Shown piece by piece: positions 1 to 11,592 of a DNA stretch of 64,000 bases (position 1 is the first letter of the stretch; each line of letters starts with the position of its first letter). The position numbers were made by a program, and so were the translations under genes. The notes beneath the pieces are model-generated. The model was given only the letters and a program-made list of their open reading frames with translations, had not been told where the DNA came from and searched no databases. This DNA comes from Laguncularia racemosa (taxonomy: Eukaryota; Streptophyta; Magnoliopsida; Myrtales; Combretaceae), in the NCBI GenBank assembly GCA_037954665.1, contig JBBMOL010000013.1:1860001-1924000 (forward strand), written 5' to 3'.

Positions 1-229
1 TTGCTAGTATCCCATTTTCGATAAGAGTTTTGCATGTCCATTTCAGGGTAGCAGAATTAGTAACTCGGTTCCTGTCAAGTCAGTCATACATCCCAGCTTT
101 ACTTGCTGAATAGATCCGATCTTCAAGATTTCTAAAAGAAAGAGGAAGGGAAATTTCAAAGGTCGTCTAACATTGTTAATAATATGGTTTGCTAGTCATA
201 CTAAAAGTTATAGATTGGATCTCGTTAGG

Positions 230-978
230 AGATCTTTAGCTTCACAAATTGACTTGGTAAACTACTTTGTAAGCAAGATACAGTTGCCATAAGGAGTTCA
301 GATTCACCAATGGATGGAGATTATGCAAAAGGTTTACCCTGAGGACATATTGTGGATTGCCAAGTGGAATTACTGCACGCAAGGTATTCTAGGATGTGCC
401 AAATTCACTGTTGTCCTACTAATAGGTATTACTAGATGCATTGACTATTTCCCAATTTGCATTATCAGACAATTGGGATCGGTCTAAGATATTGCTTACA
501 GCCCCCCATTGGATCTAGTTACACTTGATTATCAAAACCTAAACATTCCCTTAACCTTCAAAGTGAACAAGCTACAAGCCATTAAAGCCATATGGGATAC
601 AAGAGTCCTGAGCCCCATTATAGATGTAAGAGACTTAGATGGACGAGTGGGGGATTTCAGAGCCACTAAGGAGTTCATCATGGATTTCATGCATAAGACA
701 GAGCAAGTTGAATACCGAGCTCCAAGTATACTAAAACCTACACCAGAAAACCCAACCTCAGAGTTGAAGGCTTACATGGACATGGTTAAAGCCCGAGCAA
801 AGATCTAATGTCAGGTTATGGAAAGAAGGGTGGCAATATGGAAGGATAAATTTGAAGCTTCACAAGATTATGTGAAGATTTTAGAGAACCTACTGAGGAT
901 GTCAGAGAAGAGAGTTCGAGACTTACTAATGGAGCAAGCTAATACTTGCCCTAGTAAGATCCAAAGACTGTTTTAAAT
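230..978 (+). pseudogene. Ogre-type ORF1 remnant (protein upstream of gag)
   Basis: One frame can be followed from about 230 through in-frame stops at 290-292 and 487-489 to about 978. Its middle part reads like the N-terminal ORF1 domain found in plant Tat/Ogre elements (I believe the DUF7745 type), with a motif of the form R-Q-L/F-G followed by D-I. The stretch around 590-700 (xxDLDGRVGxxRATKEF) is clearly homologous to the - strand protein at 61574-62103 (xxDLDGEVGxxRATRDF). Both surviving stops fit single C-to-T changes of Gln codons. The biochemical role of ORF1 is not known. This copy is dead. Confidence 0.65.
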
Positions 979-979
979 A

Positions 980-3160
980 GATTTTTTTTATTAGAATTAG
1001 TTGTTAAGAATTTCAATTATTTTAAACAATTAAACCAATGGTCTATAGCCTTAGAATTTCTATAAATTTGCAGTTAGATTTGATATTTTTGTTTAATAAA
1101 ATTGCTGCACTAATATTCAATTATCAAATTGCATCCGTTTGAGCATCTTGTCTACATATTTACCAAATAATAATAAAGAAAAGAAAAAAGCCAAGAAAAT
1201 TGAAGAGTTGCTAACGATAAGAGATCCTTTCAAGGTCCTAAAAGTTGCTTTTAAACAAGTTAGCTTAACATAAGGCTCATAGTCACTTACTCTAAGCATA
1301 AAACCAAAGACCTCTATAGCTTGCTCTCAACTTGAAAGACCCTAAACATGAAAATCCATTTACTTCAAAAGGTCCCCTCACATGTTGCTTTAGTCTCAAA
1401 ACACAAAGCCTTCCGACCCCCTCCAATTATAGGGGTTACACTTGAACTTTCTCTCATTTAAGAGTTATCTAAACAAGACACTGAGATAACTAATTTTTGG
1501 GGTACACTTTCAAAGTGGCTATGGTCAATTACTAATGAGGGCATAAGGAAGACTATCCCAACTAGCTAAGTCTTAGGCAACTAAATTCCTAAGAGAGACA
1601 AGTTAAGACTAAATCACTTGTTCAAGTTAACAGGGGCACATAACTCCCAAAGACATCATGAGACGTGGAAAATATGGGCAAATTTGGTAAAATGGAAAGA
1701 TATCTCATTTGTTCGAATGGTTTAGGATGACAAGAGGCAAACCATATCCTAGACACTAACCCTTAAACACTTGAGAGTTGAGTGGTATTAATGTGAGGTT
1801 TTAGACTTATTCCTTAAATGAGGTCTATCATGAATTTGATACTTTAATTAAAATAATGTTAGGCATTCACTTTTGCTATCCTAAACACAATAATCCTTTC
1901 TCAACCCCATTTGAGCTTACATAAGAAGAGTTTCAAAGTTTAACCCTATCAAGAATCACCCCACAATGGGATAATTAGGAGGATAAGGACAACAATCAAG
2001 AAAAAAATGACTTAACTAAATAGTGCTCACCCTAGTTGCAACAATTCAAGGGTAATTTTTGTTGTGGATAATTTATTTCTTTTGAGATGAAGAAAAGTCC
2101 ACATTTTGAAGAATCACAGATGACCCACAAGAGATAATCACCATTGGGCCCAAAAGAAAAAAAAAAGACAGAGAATAAAAAAAAAGGAAAAACAAAAGAA
2201 AAGAAATGAGAAAAGCCCAAGAATGTAGTTAAACCTTACACAATAAAAAGTAAGCCCAACAATACTCGAAAACACCGGAGGCAAATACAAGAGCCCAAAC
2301 GCTACAGTTCAAAGATATACCACCCTTTTTTGAAGACTTCTCCAGATCATTGAAAATAATTGCTAGGGCAAGTACTATTCTAGTTTTTCTCAGGGTTTCT
2401 TAACTTGTAAACTCAGATTAAAATGATGATTCTTTCAAAATAGACCTTAACGTTGATACCTTTTTTAAACCAATAACCAAAAGCCTATCACGATACAAGT
2501 CCCAACAGGCCTAACAGATTGATCAAAGCATATTACTTACAAGAAAGACCGGAATTTTCATAATAGAAGTAAGTCAAGAGTAACATCTAAATCAAGAGAT
2601 TGTGAGGAAGTCCTCTTAGATTAAACTAATTAAGAATGAGATATTTATTTCCAAATGGAATGAAGGAATTTAAAGTCATCCCTCATTGACATTGTCTACC
2701 CCAAAATTTAATATTGATGTCCCCAAGAAGAAGATATAAGTCTTAATTGTAAGAAACCCCCCAAGAGATGATTGATTAAGTCAAGACACCACTTTTTCCA
2801 AGGTTAAACCAAATCCTACAAGCAAAATAAGGCAAAAGAATAAGTGAATATTGAGTAGTAGGCCGGACCTACCCTTTATTTGTATTTTTGGGAGCCTTGT
2901 TAGACTCTTTCTTGTTAGCAATGTTTTAAAAAATAATAAATAAATAATAATTCTTTTAGATTTTTTGAGAAGAAAGAGAAAATTTTCAAATTTTGCTAGA
3001 AAATACTTTAACACCTTGTCACCTTATCCTTAAGTTTAGAAGAGCATTTATCTTGAAATTTTTTAGAAAAGTTTTAGTTATCATTAGTTCAAAAATCTCA
3101 AGTCATCCTAAATTTAGAAACCCTTGATCATTATTGGAAAAATAAGATTCTCACTTAGGT
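980..3160. other. Non-coding interior of OG1, no gene seen
   Basis: This 2.2-kb stretch lies between ORF1 and the tandem repeats of OG1, where gag and pol would be expected. I find no frame with retroviral motifs on either strand. It has poly-purine runs (for example about 2155-2215) and no obvious repeats. It may be an untranslated filler of a non-autonomous element or sequence decayed beyond recognition. Confidence 0.5.
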
Positions 3161-3164
3161 ATCC

Positions 3165-4110
3165 ATTCCTACTATTAGTTAGTTAGCCCACAATGGGGCA
3201 CTTTCCTAGACTTTCTTTATTAGGGTTATAAGTCTAAAAAGACGCTTCCCACTATCGGTTAGTTAGCCCACAATGGGTTTACTTTCCTAGATATCCCCAT
3301 TTCATGGTTGCAAGTCTAAAGAGACTTTCCACTATCAGTTACTCAGCCCTCAACGGGGCACTTTTCTAGAGTTTCTCTCTTAGAGTTATAAGTCTAAAAA
3401 GATGCCTCCCATTATCACTATTAGTTAGTCAGCCCACAATGGGACACTTTCCTAGACTTTCTCTCTTAAGGTTGCAAGTTTAAAAAGACACTTCCTACTA
3501 TTAGTTAGTTAGCCGCCAATAGGGCACTTTCCAAGATATCTTCATTTTATGGTTGTTAGTCTAAATAAACACTTCCTACTATCGGTTAGTAAGCCTATAA
3601 TGGGGCACTTTCCTAAATAATCTCTTCTTCGGGATTGCTAGTCTAGTGAGACGCTTCCTATCATCGATTAGTCAGCTCATAAAAACACTTTTCTAGATAA
3701 TCTCTTCTTTAAGGTTGCTAGTTTAATGAGACGTTTCCTATTATCGATTAGTCAGCTTATAAGAGCACTTTCCTAAATGATCTCTTCTTTAAGATTGCTA
3801 GTCCTATAAGATGCTTCATGTTATTAGTTAGTCAGCTCATAAGAGCACTTTCCAAAACAATCTCTTCTTTAAGGTTGTTAGTCTTGTAAGACACTTCCTG
3901 TTATTAGTTAGTCAGTTCATAAGAGCACTTTTCTAAACAATCTTTTCTTTAGGGTTACTAGTCTGGTAAGATACTTCTTATTATCATAAGAGCACTTTTT
4001 TAGATGATCTTTTCTTTAAGGTTACTAGTTTAGTGAGACGCTTTCTATCGTCGATTAGTCAACTTATAAGAGCACTTTCCTAGACAATTACCTTGATGTT
4101 GTTAATGTAG
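3165..4110 (+). repeat. 82-bp tandem repeat block, about 12 units
   Basis: The phrase TTAGTTAGCCCACAATGGGG and its variants recurs at about 3176, 3260, 3339, 3422, 3504, 3586, 3668, 3748, 3828, 3907 and 4055. The period is 79-83 bp. Each unit also carries CACTTTCCTAGA and AGTCTAAAAAGACGCTTCC-like blocks. Units diverge to the right. The reverse complement of the same repeat lies next to the 3' LTR of the element at 50362-62103, so the block belongs to the retrotransposon family. Confidence 0.85.
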
Positions 4111-4348
4111 TGAGATACTTCATCTAAAACCACTCCCCAAGGAATATTAGTTATCATAAAGCAATTTTCTTCTGTTGCAACATAGGATTGCTAACTCACG
4201 GAGCATTTTCCTTACTCAACCTTTTGGTCGGATAACTAGTAGACCAAGGTTTGGATAGCCAACTAAATGTAGCGTTGTCTGTCCTTTCTCTTAGGCAAAA
4301 ATGGTGTCTTTTTTGTCTTTGTAGCAAAATTTTCTCAAACTTTACTAC

Positions 4349-4361
4349 AAAGAGGGGCAGC
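4349..4361 (+). other. Polypurine tract of OG1
   Basis: AAAGAGGGGCAGC directly precedes the LTR start. Plus-strand DNA synthesis of LTR retrotransposons is primed from such a tract. The - strand element OG3 has the matching AAAGATGGGCAGT next to its LTR at 52310-52322. Confidence 0.75.
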
Positions 4362-4651
4362 TATAAACATCACATTTCTGCCCCCCATATAAATTTTTTA
4401 AAATAAAAAATAATAGTAATAATAAAAGCCAGGTTTACGAGATAATAAAAATTAAATGAAAAATAATAATAACAAAAAAGAAAAATAATAATAATAAAGT
4501 TAAAATATAAAATAACAAAATATGAATATTTTCAACAAAACTAAGGAGATATAAGCCTCTAAATTCAGCTCAGGAACCTCAAATCAATAAAAATTAATTA
4601 GTACCGATAGCTCAAATGTAAATTGATTCTAATAAAAATTTGAGAAAAAAG

Positions 4652-4730
4652 CCCAGCTTAATCAGTTTGAGTCCAAGCCTTGTGAGGATGTGGGAAGTCA
4701 TAGGTTATAGGTTCGAGTCCCTCAAGTAGC
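4652..4730 (+). other. tRNA-like block with B-box in the OG1 LTR
   Basis: A GGTTCGAGTCC at 4710-4720 matches the tRNA T-arm/B-box consensus. An A-box-like TTAATCAGTTTG lies about 40 bases upstream. The block sits in the same place of the LTR as similar blocks in the other three family LTRs of this window. A full cloverleaf is not apparent, so it is a tRNA-derived or pol III-promoter-like sequence and not a tRNA gene. Confidence 0.5.
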
Positions 4731-4760
4731 AAAATGTGGATTTTGTTTTTCTTAGAACAA

Positions 4761-4776
4761 GCTGCCACGTGGCAGC
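4761..4776. promoter_or_regulatory. 16-bp perfect palindrome containing a G-box (CACGTG)
   Basis: GCTGCCACGTGGCAGC equals its own reverse complement. The CACGTG core is the plant G-box bound by bZIP and bHLH factors. It lies about 310 bp upstream of the LTR TATA box. The wider phrase ACGTGGCAGCA recurs in the solo LTR (near 18570-18583), and CACGTGTCAGCA in the LTR at 62499. Confidence 0.55.
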
Positions 4777-5079
4777 AACTCATTATCTAGGAAAATTATG
4801 TGCATTGCATATGATTTTCTTCTTCCTCAAACAGACCTAAACGGAAAAGAAAAAAAAACACATAAAATCTTGGAAAAAATATATATATGTTCCTATATGA
4901 TTTTTTTAACAAACTAGTAGATTAATATATAAAGATTTAGTTGTATCCTAAGGATTTGTATAAATATTTAGATAAAAGAAATTAAATCTAAATCGGCTAA
5001 GTTGGGGTTATTCATTTTCTCTAAATTAGATTCAAATTAGAATGGAGAACAGAGGCTTATCGGGATTGATTTAACGAGT

Positions 5080-5088
5080 CTATAAATA
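5080..5088 (+). promoter_or_regulatory. TATA box of the OG1 LTR
   Basis: CTATAAATA is in the same context (GAGTCTATAAATAGAACTCGA) as the TATA boxes of the other family LTRs (62791, and on the - strand at 18281-18289 and 51632-51639). It marks the U3/R boundary and fixes transcription to the + strand. Confidence 0.6.
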
Positions 5089-6895
5089 GAACTCGATCCC
5101 ACAAACTCGAGAGGGAGAAGAATCATACGAAATCACCTCTAATCTCTCGTTCTTTAATTTTCTCTCTCTAAGACCTCCATGAACGAGCTTGAACTTCTCT
5201 CTACTTTTACTCACTCCATACAGAGTATCAATGGACGCAATTGGCATTATTAGATTTCTAATGTTCTTCTAATCAAGAAAAACCCGATTTTTTGCTTCAA
5301 TTTGATTGAAAAAAAAAACCTTCAAGACCCATTTCCAACCACCACTAATGTTTTTGAACTGCCACACTCCAAGCGGCTTAGGTGCAAGTTGTTGCCACGA
5401 TTGGGTTCTTCATCCCAGCAAAGGCTAGGCTGACATTTTCGCCACCATTGACACCCACCGAAGAGCCACCGACAACAACCAGAATCTTCCTAATAACGAG
5501 CTGCCTGACCACATTGTTTCTTCTCTATGTGCATGATGTGTGTCAGACTAGACCCACGATTTCAATCCGAGCCCAACCGATCAAGCCTGTGACAGCGACC
5601 ACCTGTAACTAGGTACTTTTTCTTTTTCTTTTTCTTTCTTTTTTAGTCAATGTTAATTATTTGTTAAAATAAATATTAGATAACAAAATAGTTTTTAAAA
5701 AAAACATAATAATGAATATGATTAACAAAATTGGTATTTAAGGTAGATTTTAGGCTAGGAACAAAGACCTAAATACGATTAGATTAATAACCTTAGGTTA
5801 ATCTATTTAGTTAATTTAGAGTACATTAGAGAAATTAGTAAAATAAATAATTAGGAAGGAACCATTATGTAAGCCTTAGGTGTTGTGGTATAACCATCGC
5901 TTGGAGACAATTAGGTTCCCAACTAGTTTTTTTTTTTTTAATAATGAGTAATACTCAATTTATAAATATAAAAATTAAAAAATAAAAAATGGTTTATTAT
6001 CTTAAGTATAGTTTTATTTTGAAAAAAAAAAAAGGTTTTGTCTCCTAGAAAAATTATTTTGGTGGAATAAAAAACTCTAATTGGTGTTTTCAAAAATTAG
6101 GTCTTTAGTCTTTCAAATTGGGGAAATAAAGTTTAGGTTTATAATTTTTCCTTAAAAAAATTAAAATGGTAATAAATGTAAAGCTGACCTGTTTTCATAA
6201 TTAAGATTAATGAATCCACTAAAATTTTATGAAAACAGAACTACGTTGGCTTAATCCTGATTAGCAGGTACATAGACACCTACGAGGCAACCACATATAA
6301 AATAAAATAAAAAATCATTTTCCAATTTCAATTTATCACATTAAAAAATTTACAAAAAAAATTTTATTCTTTTAAATTTTCAATATAAAAACATAAAGAT
6401 ATTTTATCCTGTTTTTTAGTTCAATTTTAATTAAGGCAGAAACACAAGTTTTCTTCTCTTTTATTTCATTTTTAAATAAGAATAGAAAATTCATAATAAA
6501 AAATGATTAAAAATTTTTCATGCTGTTTTATTTTATTTCATTTTTATATAAAAAAATATTATATCTTGCACATGTGATGGTGAAATGAATTTTATAAGAA
6601 ACTTTTGATTCATTTTCTTGAAAATAATAATAAGTGATAATCATTTAAGTTCTAATAGGATAACCCCCGAGTTTAGATTTTTAGTTAATATTTTTTCAAA
6701 ATGTTTTTTAGAAAAATTCGTAGACTGGTAGCTAGTTAAGGTTAATCCACCTCATTAACCTTAACTTATCTTATTTTCTAACTTAGGTTGGTGGTGACTC
6801 TAATTTTTTCTTAATTTTACTGTCGAATAACTTATATTAAGTGGGCTCAACTTAAATGGGTTAATTAAGAAAAAAATCCAAAATCAGGCTTGACA

Positions 6896-7250
6896 ATATG
6901 CAACTTATTCTAATAATTCCCCAACGTCCTATGCTCATGGAGTTTAGTTGACTTTCTTTCTTTTTTTTTTCTTTTTCCATTACTATAGTATATTATAAAA
7001 GGTCCCATATACTTATTGGACATCATTAATCATTTGAATTGACGTTAATACATACTTGCACTGAGAAATGATGTAAGTAAATTTTAAGCTAAGAAAAATA
7101 AAACAAACGAATACCAGATAAAATAATCTTAGGAGTTGGTTTCCAGTGTAATTCTTCTAAGACATAAGACAGCTACATAGAATAAAAATAAATAAATATA
7201 TACATATATTATATTATATTATATTATACACACATACACACACACATAGA
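6896..7250. other. AT-rich gap with (TA)n and (CA)n microsatellites
   Basis: No gene is seen between the OG1 LTR and the hAT remnant. The stretch 7196-7246 is a run of TATAT/ATTAT units followed by ACACAC repeats. Confidence 0.5.
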
Positions 7251-10150
7251 CACTGAACCGGCTCAAAACCAACCTAACCTTGGCCTTGACTGGGTAAGTC
7301 AAGGGTTGAGGTAGGGGGGTGAACCAGCACTGGCCTATAGTAGGAAGGGCCGAGCCAATTCACATGAATCAAAGGTTCACAGGCCAATTTAAGCCTGTAA
7401 ACCGGCCCTTAATTTTTTTTTTTTCACATTCTTTGTTATTTTTGTTTTGATTTTTTTTTTTACCTTTCTTTTTCTTATTTGTTTGTATTTTTTGTGGGTT
7501 TTTTTTTCTTTTTTTCCTTGTAAAATTTATTCACGTGGAAAATTAATCTACCATTTTTGCAACAATAAATGATGTTTTCTTCATTAATTGATGACAAACT
7601 TGTACAAAGAGAGGGATGCTAGCCTTAAAATTTATTGATTGATTAAATATTACAGAAAAAAGAATGAGATATTTGACCTTACCTCTTATACACGATTATT
7701 AGACTATGTAAGTAAATAACAAAAATAAATAAAAGAGTACTACTCTCCTTACAAATTATTTCTAACCTAGTGCAAAAAAAAAAAAAAAGGTAGTATTGCT
7801 ATCCTTACAAATTAATTTGGCTTACAATATAGTTACATAATAAAAATAGATATTATCAAGCCCTTTGTGTCTTACCTGACATCAGGAGTTAAGCTAGTGA
7901 TGCTTCCCCCCAACAAGACGAAGTCACTGAAGTATTCATCTTCTTCATTACACGTCCCATATAGCTCTTGTGTTCTACTCTTAGCCTTCGACTAATCCTC
8001 AATGCAAGCTAGTGCCTTAACATTAATGGGCGACAGTCTTGATCACCGCTATGATAGAATAAGGTTCGTTGTGCTGAAAGCTTGTTCAATAGCTACTGTT
8101 GATACAGGAGCACCAAGAACTTGACAAGCTATTCAAAAGAAAATTAGATACGTCTTCCTTATGCCTCCTCCACTAGTCTAAGATGTTGAAATCCATGATA
8201 CTACCATCACCAAATTCAAAGTTTATGTTGAAGTAATGGTCAAGTTTCGTGTACTCACTCTACCCGACATGGTGTCGTTTCAACCTTTTATGCCATCATT
8301 CATTGCACGGGGAGGGTATGGCCGTATGAGCCTGGGGATGGTGAGGGAGTTGCAGGAATTTGACTACCATATGTAGTAAAAAAGTTAGAAAATACGTCTT
8401 CTGTTACTTAGGTCACTCATCGTAGTTCTTGTGTCATGGTAACGGCACAAGTGTCTTGAGTCCTAGAAAATGTGTCAACAATTTGATAATATAAATTTAG
8501 ATATTCTAAAAGCATGTCTTTCTTACAACGTAGATCTAAAACAGAAGCAATCAGATAAATAATAGGAATTTGTTTATAATAAAGCAACCACTTTAAAGCC
8601 ATTTCATTAATAGCCACTTGAAGAAATGGGTTATCTCGGGCTTCAAGCAGCACTAACAACATGTTTATGGCATTCATTAGGAAAAAATGAGCACTACCCT
8701 AGTACACATGAGAAAATGTCAGAGTATACTCATGGAAAACTCTGAGCACATTTAGTATTTTGCTTCATACATCTCAATCGCTGGGTAATGGAATGTTTGA
8801 GACATTCATTGTAACAAAAGAACACAATGCATCTTTATACAGAATTTACTTTCCAGAAGTCAATATGTGGAATTCCATTTATGCTTAACATCTTTTCAAA
8901 TTTTTTAAAGTCGCACTCCATTATCAATACGAAATTTCCTTCATGTCTTATTTACAGATAGATGGTCAATTAGAAAGCCAATTAGTTGTCTTATTAGGGG
9001 CATCTTAAAATCGAAATAATTTAGATTATTCTTAACGTAAAGATTTAAAATATGATAGGTACATCGTAAGTGGAAAAAAGTCCCACCTAGCATGGGTTAA
9101 CATAATGCTTGAATTTCATCAATGGATGCGGTATTAGTGGACACATTGTCAAAATCGATTGAAAATATATTTTAGTCAATGAGTATTCACCTAAAATAAT
9201 ACTTATTATACGATAAATATTTTGCATTGTATGCCATTCGTTAAAAATCATAAGTGCTATTAGTCTCTTTTGTACCTATCATCCATCATCTATCTAGTGA
9301 TATGTAATTTTCATGTATGAATCATCCTGCCATGGGTCGGTCTACATATCCGCACAAATAGAAACTTACATGTTAAGAGAATTAAATATAGTAGCTAATT
9401 CACGCTTACTGTTGTGATATAGTTTCGTAGTGGTTTGTTGTATCATTTTTGGGTCGTAACTTGGTGAGCTTGGATTTAAAGCTTCTCGTTCATACTCCAA
9501 CTAGTGTGTGGAAGATGCGTGATTCTATGATAAGTGACATTTGGTTAAGTATTTTGTCAGGGTAACTTTCTGCCTCTTAGTAGAATATTGAAATAGGTTT
9601 GTTGATTGTAAACCACCTGATTGGGAAATTTATTGCTATGAGATGCCAAACTCTGTGAAGTGCTTCGATTGTATGTGCCCATTCAAAGTTCCATAGCCCT
9701 CCCTTTTCTTCCACATGTAACTCGATTGCCAATAGTTGCAATATGCATGGGTACTCTCATCTTCCCTTACAACTTTACGAAAATGTCTAGTAAAAATGTT
9801 AAATTTAAGTGGTACAGGTGGCTTACCTATGGAGCTGGATGGGCTATGTATGTGGCTCGGTACTTCTTCCTCCGGCATTTGCTGAACATTGTCTTCCCCT
9901 TCTTCTTTTGCCTCTTTACTGCCCTCTTGTGGTAGTAGTTGACTTTGTTCATCGAAAGTCATATGTTCAAAGCCTAGGGGTGGTATCATCAAATCCTCCA
10001 ATTGCTCATTGGTGAACTCATAGAGATTGTAATCCTCCACATCAAAAAATTACTCAAGTTCACGTTAAACAGATTTTTCTTATCATTTTTTCCAGAACTT
10101 CCTTTCTTACCAGAAGATGAATCACAGAAGAAACTTGCCATTTTTCAAAT
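7251..10150 (-). mobile_element. Decayed BED-hAT DNA transposon, copy 1
   Basis: The left end begins CACTGAACCGGCTCAAAACC and has a subterminal zone (7251-7415) rich in GGCC and CCGG words, typical of plant hAT ends. Nearly the same end occurs at 11958-12115 in the second copy. Between 7870 and 10040 the - strand holds broken transposase frames, with a BED finger at the N-terminal side and the dimerisation region at the C-terminal side. I could not find the matching inverted end on the right, so that end may be lost. Confidence 0.65.
7870..10040 (-). pseudogene. hAT transposase remnant (BED finger, core, C-terminal dimerisation region)
   Basis: On the - strand, 9636-10040 encodes an acidic leader, then a BED-type zinc finger: FTRHFRKVV, then C-x2-W where the family has C-x2-C, then EGYGTLNGHIQSKH. 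The second zinc-binding Cys has become Trp. The frame at 8417-8677 contains the core motif IYLIASVLDLRCKKDM (family pattern xAxxLDPRxK). The region 7870-8130 resembles the C-terminal hAT dimerisation region and aligns with the second copy at 12502-12723. Stops and frame changes separate these pieces. A complete enzyme of this kind would cut and paste hAT elements in the nucleus; this one cannot. Confidence 0.65.
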
Positions 10151-11270
10151 TAGTATAAAAAGAAAATACTAATATAGAAAATCATAACTTGATGATCTTG
10201 TAACTAGGAATATATATATATATATATATTTGATGGAAGATACTTAAATATAGGTAGTAACAATAATCTATATAACAGAAACATTCGCAAGCTAAATAAA
10301 TTGAAGAGTTAAGTATATTAGAGCACAAAAAATATTGAATACACAAAAGATTGAGTATAATTCTTTTTTTCGTAGAGAATATACATGAATGCAGAGGCAT
10401 GAATTTATACAATATTCTCATACTATTTAAATTTTTCTCTTACCTCACAACATTTAAATTTGAAAATTTGAATGCATTCTAATAATTGAACCTACAAACC
10501 TATCGCTTGCAAGCTTACTTCTAACTTTAGAGATGAAATTTCAAAATTTTCCAGTCAGCGTGCACTTATGCTTGCAATCCTACAATATTCATTGTGATGC
10601 TTTTTTTTTCCATTGTTTTCTATGCTCTACATTCTACATTCTCTCCTTTTGTTTTTTTAAATTTCATTGATGTTTTGAGACAATTGTCTACTTCCACCTT
10701 TCCTCTTTATTTTCTTTTTCCCATGTTGGTTCATAACTTGCCGGTTCAAATGGGTTGCTTTCCATATGAAAATCGCCTATCTGACCCTTTCTAATGTCTA
10801 TATACACACTATCCTAGAGCTATCTTCCTAGTTCCTAACTACCAATTTAACATGTAATGCAACAATGTTTACTAAAAAGTACACTTTGCACTTTCCACAT
10901 AACCATCTGATCTGCAATCGAGAGGAAAACAGCAATAGGTTATAAGAAACCTATAGAAAAATATTAGAAGTAAGGAAATATAGAAAATACATCGATGGCA
11001 TGGTAAAAGACAAAAACGTTGAAGCTAGTAGTTCAATGCAAAAGGACCAACTTAACCTTTACACTTCTTAAAATTACACAAATTCTTATATTTGTTAGAG
11101 GGGTGATATCTAAATGAATCTTAACAGGAAAGAGGTCCACTAATCTATTATAACAATCCCAACTCTCTGTGTAGTGAACATATCCTGCATTTTAAAGTCC
11201 TTAAAAGTTTAATTCATGCTTTTTCCAGACATAACAATTGCATGTGATTCTCATCTAGGAAAAATACACA
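10151..11270. other. No gene seen between hAT copy 1 and the C2H2 gene
   Basis: The stretch is AT-rich with a (TA)n run at about 10209-10229 and short chance frames only. The last part, from about 11100, is probably promoter of the small zinc-finger gene: the phrase TATAACAATCCCA occurs at about 11149 and again at about 11287. Confidence 0.4.
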
Positions 11271-11278
11271 CGAACCTA

Positions 11279-11361
11279 TTCTATAAATATAACAATCCCA
11301 CAACCTTCTTTATCATTCTCAACCTCTCTAAATTTTCACTTGAAAGTTACTATTTATAATA
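11279..11361 (+). promoter_or_regulatory. TATA box and leader of the C2H2 gene
   Basis: TTCTATAAATATAAC starts about 80 bp upstream of the ATG at 11362. It is followed by a C/T-rich leader (for example CAACCTTCTTTATCATTCTC), which is typical of plant 5' untranslated regions. Confidence 0.45.
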
Positions 11362-11592
11362 ATGGATACAAATGGTAGCTCTAACAATCCACCGCAACAC
11401 CAGCGATCTCTCACACAAGAAGCCGATGTAGGCTATAACTTGTGTACACGCCTCTTTCAGAAGTTTCAAGGTCTCCAGATACACCAGACAATAGCCAACA
11501 GAGAAGCAAATTTTGTTTGCAAATATTGCAAGCGCAAGTTTGGTAACAAAGCGGATAGGGACAAACATGCTCGTGAGGTCCACAACAAATAG
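11362..11592 (+). CDS. Small single C2H2 zinc-finger protein (76 aa), candidate gene
   Basis: The frame opens at ATG and closes at TAG, giving 76 residues with no intron. Residues about 1-50 are polar (Asn, Gln and Ser rich) with no known domain. Residues 53-74 form one classical C2H2 finger, C-x2-C-x12-H-x4-H (CKYCKRKFGNKADRDKH then AREVH). It lacks the QALGGH plant EPF signature and an EAR repression motif. A single finger may bind DNA weakly or mediate protein contacts; the function is unknown. Support for a real gene comes from the intact finger, the upstream TATA box and the plausible leader. Against it are its position between two dead hAT elements, its short length and the lack of a second exon. 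I do not recognise a named orthologue. Confidence 0.5.
   Translation: MDTNGSSNNPPQHQRSLTQEADVGYNLCTRLFQKFQGLQIHQTIANREANFVCKYCKRKFGNKADRDKHAREVHNK

Larger units (their letters stand above)
1..6895 (+). mobile_element. OG1: 3' part of an Ogre/Tat-type LTR retrotransposon lacking gag-pol
   Basis: The order is a broken ORF1 (about 230-978), non-coding sequence with no recognisable gag or pol (about 980-3160), a tandem repeat block (about 3165-4110), a polypurine tract (4349-4361) and an LTR (4362-6895). An ORF upstream of gag, and tandem repeats between pol and the 3' LTR, are known features of the Ogre/Tat lineage of Ty3/gypsy elements. ORF1 and the repeats match those of the - strand element at 50362-62103, which does keep gag-pol. 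The 5' end is outside the window. The five bases after the LTR are ATATG, the expected target duplication if the other side matches. The missing gag-pol could be an internal deletion or mark a non-autonomous subfamily. Confidence 0.75.
4362..6895 (+). mobile_element. 3' LTR of OG1 (2534 bp)
   Basis: The LTR begins TATAAACATCAC (a decayed TGTAAACACC) right after the polypurine tract and ends ...GGCTTGACA. Inside, in order, are a tRNA-like block (4652-4730), a G-box palindrome (4761-4776), a TATA box (5080-5088) and a GC-rich leader up to about 5612. Near the end, GGTTGGTGGTGACTC matches the same place in the other family LTRs (seen in reverse at 16976-16994 and 50474-50492). Orientation is set by the TATA box and the polypurine tract. 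Confidence 0.8.

Noticed and set aside
5382..5612. 76-codon frame in the OG1 LTR
   Set aside because: It falls in the leader of the LTR and has no counterpart in the same frame in OG2, OG3 or OG4.
10182..10794. Short frames near the (TA)n run and poly-T stretches
   Set aside because: They are low-complexity translations (Ile/Tyr/Phe rich) without support.
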